Both the position numbers and the translations under genes were made by a program. From contig DFFQ01000047.1 in NCBI GenBank assembly GCA_002371025.1, positions 1-33,934 on the forward strand: 33,934 nucleotides of DNA. Reading direction: 5' to 3'. Within the stretch, counting starts at the first letter, position 1; each line of letters begins with the position of its first letter. Source of the DNA: Lachnospiraceae bacterium UBA3772. GTDB taxonomy: Bacteria > Bacillota > Clostridia > Lachnospirales > Lachnospiraceae. Of the stretch, positions 16,607-23,665 are shown piece by piece. The notes below the pieces were generated by a model that searched no databases, was not told where the DNA came from, and saw only the letters and a program-made list of their open reading frames with translations.

Positions 16607-17089
16607 TCAATTTTTCAATTTTTTTCTAACAAGCATCAGTGAGTATCCCAAAAGATTTTGGCCTCTCCATTTTTTAATATCAAACCTATCTGTATCTGTC
16701 ATTGATAATCCAATTCCCCATACTAAATCTTGAACGGCACACTCTGCCAAAATAGCATCTCCAGTTTCCAAAAGTTTTATCTTCAGATCTTCATTCTGTC
16801 TGAATTTTTCAATTAACCCATTATATACGATCACCTGTCTCATACCATTCCAGATGGAATCATTATAATTTGAGACACTTCTTCCTAACGCCTTTATTTT
16901 GCCCACGTTACTTGTATTAAGTATCTGTACTGCGATATTTTCATCCTCAAAATAAATTGCTTTTTGATACATCATATACTGTTCCATCGATGTATATTTA
17001 ACATCATCTACTACGAAATCTGATAAATACCAGTTACTCAAAAAACCATATGCTTCATCAGGATTGTGAAATCCAATAACATTTCTCAT
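16607..17089 (-). CDS. NADAR family protein (ADP-ribose-processing)
   Basis: The 160-aa protein is a NADAR (NAD and ADP-ribose; PF08719, RibX/YbiA-like) member: IGFHNPDEAYGFLSNWY, then TSMEQYMMYQKA with the conserved Glu, LGRSVSNYNDSIWNGMR, the WGIGLSM segment, and WRGQNLLGYSLMLVR at the C-terminus. NADAR proteins cleave N-glycosidic links in ADP-ribose-like or riboflavin-pathway compounds, and some reverse guanine ADP-ribosylation as antitoxins of DarT-like toxins. No such toxin is visible beside it. The start at 17089 has AAGGA 8 bases upstream and matches the family N-terminus; a longer frame to 17131 would begin inside the tandem repeat there. It has its own position between the nucleotidyltransferase operon and the broken toxin gene. 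Confidence 0.88.
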   Translation of the reverse strand: MRNVIGFHNPDEAYGFLSNWYLSDFVVDDVKYTSMEQYMMYQKAIYFEDENIAVQILNTSNVGKIKALGRSVSNYNDSIWNGMRQVIVYNGLIEKFRQNEDLKIKLLETGDAILAECAVQDLVWGIGLSMTDTDRFDIKKWRGQNLLGYSLMLVRKKLKN

Positions 17090-17134
17090 ATTCTTATTCC
17101 TTATTCCGTCACTCTGCTCTACATCGTCCATTTT

Positions 17135-17175
17135 TCAGGACCTTAGATTTTCAGGACCTTAGATTTTTAGGTCCT
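17135..17175. repeat. 16-bp tandem duplication with an inverted third arm
   Basis: TCAGGACCTTAGATTT occurs twice back to back (17135-17150, 17151-17166). It is followed by TTAGGTCCT, whose AGGTCCT (17169-17175) is the inverse of AGGACCT (17153-17159) in copy two. The block lies directly upstream of the NADAR start region and downstream of the broken toxin gene. It could be an operator, a slippage product, or a scar of the deletion that wrecked the neighbour. Confidence 0.8.
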
Positions 17176-17203
17176 AATAATTCATCAGCAAAGAAAAATA
17201 ATA

Positions 17204-17772
17204 TTATTTTTTGATATATAAATCTCTCAACGCATCTGTTTCCGTCTTCATATCAGAATCAATTCCTAAGTCCTTAAATACTATTTTTTCGTCAACAATT
17301 TCATTTATGAATCTGTCTATTGTTTCTGCCACATCTCCTCTTACCTCAACAACTTCATCATCCGGAACAATTTGAAAAAGCTGAAACACATCATTTTTGT
17401 GTTTTCTCAAATCTTTTGAATTCACATGTTTTCCGGCAGCCTTTTCATCTTTTAGATTAAGCCATGCATACATTTTAAATGGAATAATGTAGCTAGCCTT
17501 TAATACACCAAGTCCGTTGATTGTGGTTTTTCCTTTTCGCATAAAATCATAAAAATCATCATTCAACATTATCGCAGAAAGAGACGATATCTCCTCATCT
17601 ATGTGAATAGGTATGATTCCACCCCCACCTTCTAGATGATAATCCGGTTTTCTCGAAAATCTATTGATGTCGAAGACAGTAAAATCTCACAAGCAGCACC
17701 GCCTATTATTGTATAACAATCTTCATATCCTTCAAAAAAATCTGCAAATTCTTTTATTCCTACAACTGCCAT
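17204..17772 (-). pseudogene. Broken AbiEii/AbiGii-type nucleotidyltransferase toxin gene
   Basis: An ATG at 17772 starts a frame reading VGIKEFADFFEGYEDCYT then IIGGAACEILLSSTSIDFRE, the start of an AbiEii-like nucleotidyltransferase (normally GGTAC...DFRxTKDIDIV). It stops at TAG after about 45 codons. In another frame the C-terminal half follows: GGGGIIPIHIDEEISSLSAI, MLNDDFYDFMRKGK, GLGVLKASYIIPFKMYAWL, and HVNSKDLRKHKNDVFQLF, ending at 17204. The middle, with the Asp-x-Asp catalytic centre, is missing, so a deletion with frameshift has inactivated the toxin. The frame from 17569 to 17204 (121 aa) might still be translated but lacks an active site. The start overlaps the winged-helix partner gene by 13 bp, the usual antitoxin-toxin coupling. 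Confidence 0.85.
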
Positions 17773-18764
17773 TCAAAGTCCTCCAAAATATCTTCCATTT
17801 CACCCTGAATTCTCGGATTGTTGTTATTCATCAACGAACAATATAACGAAATAAAGTCTACGTTTTTTCCTTCACTTAGTTTCCTTGGATCATAATCCCA
17901 TAACTCAATTTTAATCATATCATCAGGATCATTCCAACTTGGTTCTTCTATTATTTTCATTTTTTGTACGATTGCATCTTTCTTCCAACATGCATATACT
18001 GGAACAACAGAAGGATTTATCATACTTATTTCTGATAAAGCATAGTCCGATGCAATAGGATACCCCTGAAATTGCTTATTTTTCTTTACGTATACAACCT
18101 TACTAACCGGAGAAACAAGCAACTGTTTTGCTCTATTAAATAGCTCTTCTGAAGAACCATCTCTTTCTACAAAGACACTTCTACCTTCTTTATACTCACA
18201 AATCAATCCCAAATCTAACAATTCCTTAGTCGCTCTTGTTACATAAACTGGATTTAATTGAAGCTGCTTTGCCAAATCTGCTTTTGAATACTGTTTTCGC
18301 GGTAAATACAACAGTTTTATCAGCAACAACTGAGCATTAGACGATAATTTAGTTCTTGCATTACCTTTAGTATTAGTAAATTTTTTAGTGAATAAAATCC
18401 CCAAAAACGGTAGAAATATCTGTGTAGGAAGCATCACAAATGGAATATGGTGTTTTACATATGAATTTCTATAGTTTTTATTCAAGCTTTCAAACCAAAA
18501 CGCGACATTCCCACCCAAAGCAGCCTCATATAACCCAATTTCCTTTGAAAGAGTTCTGCTGTCCTTTGGTTCACTCATTTTTACAATATAAAAATCTACG
18601 TCTGAAGATTTTGCAATATATATTCTTCTTCCTGACGTCAGATATCTTGGTAACCCAGTTTTCTTATCATATGGATCAAGTGTTATCTCTAAACCGAATA
18701 TAATATTGATTTGTTTTTCTAATTCAGCATTCATAATTACAAATATTTCAACCTTTTCATTCAT
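17760..18764 (-). CDS. Winged-helix protein, probable antitoxin/repressor partner of an AbiEii-type toxin
   Basis: The 334-aa protein has an N-terminal half of unknown fold (YIVKMSEPKDSRTLSKEIGL, FLPFLGILFTKKF), a central winged helix-turn-helix (about 140-200: SSNAQLLLIKLLYLPRKQYS, ADLAKQLQLNPVYVTRATKE, LLDLGLICEY) and a C-terminal domain ending in DFEWQL. This architecture is typical of the first gene of two-gene modules whose second gene is an AbiEii/AbiGii nucleotidyltransferase toxin. It would bind its own promoter and neutralise the toxin. Its stop overlaps the start of the broken toxin gene by 13 bp. The frame is intact, so this is an antitoxin outliving its toxin. The start at 18764 lacks a good ribosome binding site; ATG at 18734 is an alternative. 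Confidence 0.75.
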   Translation of the reverse strand: MNEKVEIFVIMNAELEKQINIIFGLEITLDPYDKKTGLPRYLTSGRRIYIAKSSDVDFYIVKMSEPKDSRTLSKEIGLYEAALGGNVAFWFESLNKNYRNSYVKHHIPFVMLPTQIFLPFLGILFTKKFTNTKGNARTKLSSNAQLLLIKLLYLPRKQYSKADLAKQLQLNPVYVTRATKELLDLGLICEYKEGRSVFVERDGSSEELFNRAKQLLVSPVSKVVYVKKNKQFQGYPIASDYALSEISMINPSVVPVYACWKKDAIVQKMKIIEEPSWNDPDDMIKIELWDYDPRKLSEGKNVDFISLYCSLMNNNNPRIQGEMEDILEDFEWQL

Positions 18765-18783
18765 GGTGTAATCGCTTATTTAA

Positions 18784-18828
18784 TTGTAATTATATGGTTG
18801 TTTTGTCCAATTGTAAAGATTTTTGTAA
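18784..18828 (-). promoter_or_regulatory. Sigma-A promoter of the antitoxin-like gene with TTGTAA repeats
   Basis: On the minus strand TTTACA (complement of 18812-18817) and a perfect TATAAT (complement of 18789-18794) are separated by 17 bp, 25 bp before the winged-helix start codon. Three plus-strand TTGTAA copies at 18784-18789, 18811-18816 and 18823-18828 overlap the promoter and are candidate operator half-sites for autoregulation. Confidence 0.65.
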
Positions 18829-18917
18829 TCCTTGGTAATATCTTGATTTTTCCCTGACTTTGTCCCTATTATTACATATTACCCAGTAGCACTTATCCTG
18901 AGCTGAATTTATATGAA

Positions 18918-19712
18918 TTATATTTTTTCGTCAGCATTTTCATCAAGCATTTTTTTATATAGCTTTCTATTCTTGTCCCAATCCGTCTCACCTTTTTGTT
19001 CTGATTTTAGCATATCAATTTTTTGTTTAAATGAATCTTTCCTGGTTTCATTTTCACGACATAAAGCTTCTATATCTACATAAACTCCCGGGATTCCATT
19101 ATTCTTTACATTCTCGACCTGCTTATCCATATCTTTAAAAAAAGCATTATAGAAGCGGAAAACTTCATTTACAAATTCCTCATAATCCATCTCATATACG
19201 CCTCGAGGAGATGTCCATAAGCTTTTTTGGTTTTCATCTTCATAACTTCTCCAGTATATTTTGATCTTATCCTCATGCCTTACGCATCCAATAACCGGTC
19301 CACAGATTAAGTGGCCTGAATCAAATTGTCTAAGAAAAATCGGATCATACAACTCTTCATATATACCAAAATAAAACTCATCATATTCTTCATCACTAAG
19401 ATCATAATGGAGCGAATCCCACTTATTAATTCTCTCATAAAACAATTCAATATCCTTGTATAGATAATCAGGAACCGACTCTGCAACAAATGGTAATATA
19501 TCAAAAAAATCTTCCATAAATCTACTAAGCTGATAATTGTTATAAATAATAGGCTTACCCATTTCATCATCACGTGCTTCGGTGTATTCATATATTACGC
19601 TGTCTCCGGCTTCTATCCACAGGAGCCCATCCGTAAGCCCAAACCAATGCAATGATTTACCCCAGGGAACTATTTCATCCGGCTTCTTTAAAATATGATT
19701 TATCCTAAACAT
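18918..19712 (-). CDS. DUF5984-like protein, immunity-protein type
   Basis: The 264-aa soluble acidic protein begins MFRINHILKKPDEIVPWG, then LHWFGLTDGLLWIEAGDSVI, the N-terminal pattern (WFGLTDG.YWI) I associate with DUF5984, a family predicted from genome context to be immunity proteins against polymorphic toxins. The centre has CGPVIGCVRHEDKIKIYWR and the C-terminus is charged and helical (KQKIDMLKSEQKGE). No catalytic motif is visible. It lies 40 bp after an unknown membrane protein gene and is probably cotranscribed with it; GAAGGAG lies 13 bases upstream of the start. No matching toxin gene is seen in this window. The family assignment is from motif memory and moderate. Confidence 0.6.
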   Translation of the reverse strand: MFRINHILKKPDEIVPWGKSLHWFGLTDGLLWIEAGDSVIYEYTEARDDEMGKPIIYNNYQLSRFMEDFFDILPFVAESVPDYLYKDIELFYERINKWDSLHYDLSDEEYDEFYFGIYEELYDPIFLRQFDSGHLICGPVIGCVRHEDKIKIYWRSYEDENQKSLWTSPRGVYEMDYEEFVNEVFRFYNAFFKDMDKQVENVKNNGIPGVYVDIEALCRENETRKDSFKQKIDMLKSEQKGETDWDKNRKLYKKMLDENADEKI

Positions 19713-19752
19713 ATATTTTTCTTAACTCCTTCACATATTAAAACTCCGCGTA

Positions 19753-20847
19753 TTATCTATATTTCTCCGAGAACGCTTCTTTTATTACAGATTGTGACAT
19801 CTGATCAACAGTATCTGAGTAATTTTCAAACTCATTTATAAGCTCCCTGTATAATTCCTGATGTGCGCGAACAAACTTTCTTTCATCCGCAACCATAAGA
19901 TGCTCTTTTGCCTGATTTATTAACCTTGCTGCCACATCCGAACGCCCCAGAATATTTCGATTATAAAAAGCCAAAATAACCCTTGCATTATAATCTGTAT
20001 CAGCCTCGATTGATTCTTTAATATCATCATAATATCGATTTGCTTTTTCTTCGGGACAAATATATGAATAATAAAGCAGGACAGCGTAATAAGCCCCTAT
20101 ATAACCTTCATTACAGCTCATCTTTGTTACATCACTAGTATTTTTTGACAGGAGATGCTCAAGAAATCTTACTGTTCCATCCATCTGATTCATATCTTTT
20201 ATATACAAAGCCTTACAAAAACACATAGTTAGATATCCTATTTTTATACTATCATTTGCCTCCATCCCGCAAACTCTTACAGGTGTAACACTTAGATGGT
20301 CAAAGCTAAACCCGTTGCGAAGTTTTATCATTTCGTCGCAAAATTCTTTACTAAGTAATATATTCTCTCCACTCGTTACATGAAAAACAATAGAAAGATA
20401 AAAAATGCTAAATATAACCAGCATACCGATGATTATAGCAGCATACAAAACCACATTTTCATATTCGTCTCTTTCTATCCCAAACTTTGTTTTTATTCTC
20501 ATCATCGGAATAATAACGTCGTAAAAGATCATTGCAGAAATTAAAAGATTATTACCCATCAAAAAGAAAGCATTTATCTTCTCATGTCTCACATCCTTAT
20601 TTATATCCATTGGAGGTTTTTGAGTCATGTAAATTTTAGGGATCAATAAAAATTTTACCTTTCTTTTTTCAAATTCTTCCTCTTGGATCACACGAGTATA
20701 ATTAATCCCTAAAAATGAAAAACCACGCACAAAATAACCATGTAAATTTCCCCTGATAAAACTAACCATATCAAGTACAATAAAAGAAATAAAAACACCT
20801 GAAAATGTTCCTAAAAGAATTACCAAAGCTGTCCAAACAATATCCAT
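19753..20847 (-). CDS. Membrane protein of unknown function
   Basis: I do not recognise this 364-aa protein. It has an N-terminal transmembrane segment (IVWTALVILLGTFSGVFISF), a basic cytoplasmic loop (EEEFEKRKVKFLL), two more segments (INAFFLMGNNLLISAMIFYD and VVLYAAIIIGMLVIFSIFYL) and a cytoplasmic C-terminal domain of about 200 residues, mostly helical and possibly TPR/alpha-solenoid-like (YSYICPEEKANRYYDDIKES, HLMVADERKFVRAHQEL). The start at 20847 has AAAGGA 10 bases upstream; ATG at 20871 has no usable spacing. It precedes the DUF5984 gene by 40 bp. An immunity or membrane-sensing role would fit the neighbour but nothing in the sequence shows it. Confidence 0.75.
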   Translation of the reverse strand: MDIVWTALVILLGTFSGVFISFIVLDMVSFIRGNLHGYFVRGFSFLGINYTRVIQEEEFEKRKVKFLLIPKIYMTQKPPMDINKDVRHEKINAFFLMGNNLLISAMIFYDVIIPMMRIKTKFGIERDEYENVVLYAAIIIGMLVIFSIFYLSIVFHVTSGENILLSKEFCDEMIKLRNGFSFDHLSVTPVRVCGMEANDSIKIGYLTMCFCKALYIKDMNQMDGTVRFLEHLLSKNTSDVTKMSCNEGYIGAYYAVLLYYSYICPEEKANRYYDDIKESIEADTDYNARVILAFYNRNILGRSDVAARLINQAKEHLMVADERKFVRAHQELYRELINEFENYSDTVDQMSQSVIKEAFSEKYR

Positions 20848-20897
20848 CGTTATACTATCCTTTCCCTGCATAGCCTTTTGGATTAATTATAACACAC

Positions 20898-20927
20898 AAA
20901 AAAGAACCTGCATAATGCAGGTTCTTT
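20898..20927 (-). terminator. Intrinsic terminator of the PAP2 gene
   Basis: A perfect 12-bp stem (AAAGAACCTGCA at 20901-20912 with TGCAGGTTCTTT at 20916-20927, loop TAA) is followed on the minus strand by TTTTTT. It lies between the PAP2 stop and the next gene. Confidence 0.9.
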
Positions 20928-20973
20928 GGAATAATGTAGAGTAATATATTATTTATCTTATAACTGCATTTTT

Positions 20974-21648
20974 CTATTCATCTGATCCTGAACCCTTATC
21001 CTTGTTCAACGCTCCAATGACAGCTGAAAAAATAAAAAGTAATGCAGAACTGATCAGTACGCCTCCAAGAATATCAGTAAGCCAATGAACTCCAGAGAAA
21101 AGTCTTCCAAAAACGATGGCAATAAGGATTAAGATTGATACAATCCTTACTGATTTACAGATTGATTCATTCTTTATATATTTATCAATTATGATAAAAG
21201 TACTTCCCATTATTACAATACCAAGCATTGTATGTGATGATGGAAATGATGCTTCTACATGCTCTTCATCTGGCATTATAACTGGTCTGTAATTTATGAT
21301 CACCTTTTCAAATATAACATATAAAGCAAGTACTACAACATAAAGACCTGCAAGAGCATAAATCTCAGGATCTACCTTTGCAAAGCTCTTTCTCTTGATC
21401 AACTGAACAAGTCCAAGTAAAGCAAAGCAACCGGCAACTGCAAGGGCAAGAAGACCAAGAACTTCTGTAATCTTATAAAGTGTCATATTAAGACCTGTTG
21501 CATCATTCATCGCTTTATTGATTCCAGCAAATCCAATGCTACTTCCTTCTGGTCCTATCTGCTGAACATCAACTGTTTTTACCAATACTATAAGTACCGC
21601 AAAAAGAGCAGCGCAGATAACTGATGATATCATTTTTCCTTTTTTCAT
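20974..21648 (-). CDS. PAP2-family membrane phosphatase
   Basis: The 224-aa protein has about five or six transmembrane segments and the three phosphatidic-acid-phosphatase motifs: KVIINYRP (C1), FPSSHTM (C2, catalytic His) and GRLFSGVHWLTDILGG (C3, with the nucleophile-side His). It dephosphorylates lipid phosphates such as undecaprenyl pyrophosphate or phosphatidic acid at the outer face of the membrane. The N-terminus (MKKGKMISSVICAALFAVLI) is the first membrane helix. The C-terminus ends in a short charged tail. The start has GGAAGG 11 bases upstream. It is monocistronic between its own extended -10 promoter and a strong terminator. Confidence 0.88.
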   Translation of the reverse strand: MKKGKMISSVICAALFAVLIVLVKTVDVQQIGPEGSSIGFAGINKAMNDATGLNMTLYKITEVLGLLALAVAGCFALLGLVQLIKRKSFAKVDPEIYALAGLYVVVLALYVIFEKVIINYRPVIMPDEEHVEASFPSSHTMLGIVIMGSTFIIIDKYIKNESICKSVRIVSILILIAIVFGRLFSGVHWLTDILGGVLISSALLFIFSAVIGALNKDKGSGSDE

Positions 21649-21705
21649 TTCCTTTTAGTCCTTCCTTAGCAGATTTTATCTGCCTATACTTTTAATCCAT
21701 GTGTG

Positions 21706-21714
21706 ATTATAACA
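21706..21714 (-). promoter_or_regulatory. Extended -10 promoter for the PAP2 gene
   Basis: The minus strand reads TGTTATAAT (complement of 21706-21714), an extended -10 with consensus TATAAT, 57 bp before the PAP2 start codon. No good -35 is present. The leader contains a small stem (AGCAGAT/ATCTGC, about 21668-21683) of unknown role. Confidence 0.5.
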
Positions 21715-21781
21715 AAATAACCTGAATAATAAAACTATATAAACCTTAACCTTTTATTAATTCTTTTATCTATTCTTTACT

Positions 21782-23632
21782 TCATTTTCTATCTGAATTT
21801 TTTTCTATCATAGAAAGAGGCACTTGCTCTATGTCAAAGCTGGAATCCTTATGTATAGTTATAAGTGTTCCACCTCTTTGATCCACGTCATATTTAATTC
21901 CGGGCATGGCAAGATAATCTATACTCATTCCGTAAGTCAGCTTTATTCCCTTATATTCAATGCAGGCATTATTATAATGGTCATGTCCACAAAATGTTGC
22001 CTTGGTACTTCCTAATTCAACCATAGTATCAAAAAGATCACTTGGCAGTTCAGAACAGCATACCTTACCTTTTACCTTTTCATTATTTTCTCCAAAATAA
22101 TATTTAACTTCATTACTTCCCGCTTCATATAGCTCGTAAGCAGTTTTATATTCCTGAAGAGGGATATGGAAAAATACAAGAGACGACACCGTGTGCCCCT
22201 CCATTTCATTTAGTCTCTCAATCTGAGATCTATACCATGCTACCTGATCCTCATGAATATAATCATATTCATTTAAACCGTCACCAGTATATGCATTTGA
22301 ATCGATCAAAAACAGAGCCTGATTCAAACTTCCATCAGCATTTCTTAATTCGATCAGCTGATTACTTCTTCCCGATATAGGTGGCTGAGAATATGGATAT
22401 AGAAGTGTTTCAGAAGTGTAAAATGATAGGGATTTATATAATGAATTCAGATCATTTTGGCTTCCTGTGGCCAGACTTTCTGTATCATGATTGCCATAAG
22501 TAAAGGCCCATGGAATTCCCATATTTCGCATGAACTGCGCAAACTGGCTTACTGGAGCCGTATTATTAAAGGACATGGACATTACTCCCACCGGAAATGT
22601 AAGGTCTCCTGTAACTATCACTAAATCCGGCCTGGTATACTCAATCTCCTCATACACCGCCTTTAATGCCATCATATCTTCCTTATAGGAATAAAGACTT
22701 CCTCCAAGATGGATATCAGTAAGCTGAAGTATCTTAAAATCGTCCTCTTTTGCTGTTATAGTATAAACTCCCGTCTTATCATCATAAGTTATCTTATCTT
22801 CAGTATGGGCGACCTTTGGAGTCTTTGTAATATAATCCAGAGTAAACCATGTATCCTTCTGCATATAAAGTCCAAGTCCAATTACTAAAGCAATAGCTAT
22901 ATACATTACGATACGTGGTATATTTACTACCAGATTATTATATGTTATCTGTTTTCTGAGAGTATTATTATAGATAATGGCCAACGTGAAATATATTACA
23001 GTGAGAATAATGTAAACAACGATAAGAGATTTTACTCTTCTCTGGAAAATGATAATAAATATATAATTAGAAATCCAATATGTGGCTGAAGCAAACCAAT
23101 AAATCTTTAAGTGTTTTATAACCGTATTATGATCCGGCATATCAATTCTTGCCTGAATCAGTCTGGAGCATAAAGCTTCCTTGATATGAAAGAAAACCGG
23201 CAATTCTACCACAACAAAAATAGATGCAAAGGACATCCAGATTTCTCTGTACTGAATTTTTCCACCAAGCACCATAGATACATTATTTATAAATAGTCCA
23301 AAAAGAACAACAAATATTACTGCCAGTGAATTAAAAGTTCTCTTAATATATTTATCTGATAATCTATGAAGATAAACTATAGCTTCTGCATCATATTTTC
23401 TCACTTCCAGAAACTTATGCTCTTTAATGATAATCCTGTTATATATAAATATTCCAATGGCAAATGATAAAATGCTGATAAAAAGATTCATGAGTATTAT
23501 CGGAACACTTATATGCATGATAAATACATTTACAAAATAAATGCCGCCAAACATAAAGAACAAGGAGGCAAGATAAATCTTGCCCCTTTGACTGCTTATT
23601 TCTTTTTTTGTTTCATATAGGTTCTTCTCCAT
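21782..23632 (-). CDS. Multi-pass membrane metallophosphoesterase
   Basis: The 616-aa protein has about seven or eight transmembrane segments in its first 260 residues and a C-terminal calcineurin-like phosphoesterase domain (about 295-600). Metal-binding motifs are complete: LTDIHLGG (Asp306, His308), VIVTGDLTF, YGNHDTES, FFHIPLQEY and FCGHDHYNN. The domain follows the last membrane helix and is probably extracellular. The family is diverse (phosphodiesters, nucleotides, lipid-linked phosphates), so the substrate is open. The start has GGGGGG 6 bases upstream. It is 33 bp after the M18 aminopeptidase stop and is probably cotranscribed with it from the promoter near 25.08 kb. Confidence 0.87.
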   Translation of the reverse strand: MEKNLYETKKEISSQRGKIYLASLFFMFGGIYFVNVFIMHISVPIILMNLFISILSFAIGIFIYNRIIIKEHKFLEVRKYDAEAIVYLHRLSDKYIKRTFNSLAVIFVVLFGLFINNVSMVLGGKIQYREIWMSFASIFVVVELPVFFHIKEALCSRLIQARIDMPDHNTVIKHLKIYWFASATYWISNYIFIIIFQRRVKSLIVVYIILTVIYFTLAIIYNNTLRKQITYNNLVVNIPRIVMYIAIALVIGLGLYMQKDTWFTLDYITKTPKVAHTEDKITYDDKTGVYTITAKEDDFKILQLTDIHLGGSLYSYKEDMMALKAVYEEIEYTRPDLVIVTGDLTFPVGVMSMSFNNTAPVSQFAQFMRNMGIPWAFTYGNHDTESLATGSQNDLNSLYKSLSFYTSETLLYPYSQPPISGRSNQLIELRNADGSLNQALFLIDSNAYTGDGLNEYDYIHEDQVAWYRSQIERLNEMEGHTVSSLVFFHIPLQEYKTAYELYEAGSNEVKYYFGENNEKVKGKVCCSELPSDLFDTMVELGSTKATFCGHDHYNNACIEYKGIKLTYGMSIDYLAMPGIKYDVDQRGGTLITIHKDSSFDIEQVPLSMIEKNSDRK

Positions 23633-23665
23633 AGTAATCCCCCCGAAAACTATAAAACCTTCAAA

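Noticed and set aside
17204..17569. A separate 121-aa gene
   Set aside because: Homology to the C-terminal half of AbiEii-like proteins continues upstream of its first ATG (IIPIHIDEEISSLSAI), so it is a fragment of a broken gene.
21668..21683. Small stem-loop in the PAP2 leader
   Set aside because: Only 6-7 bp, no T-run and no conserved riboswitch core; not enough for a regulatory call.
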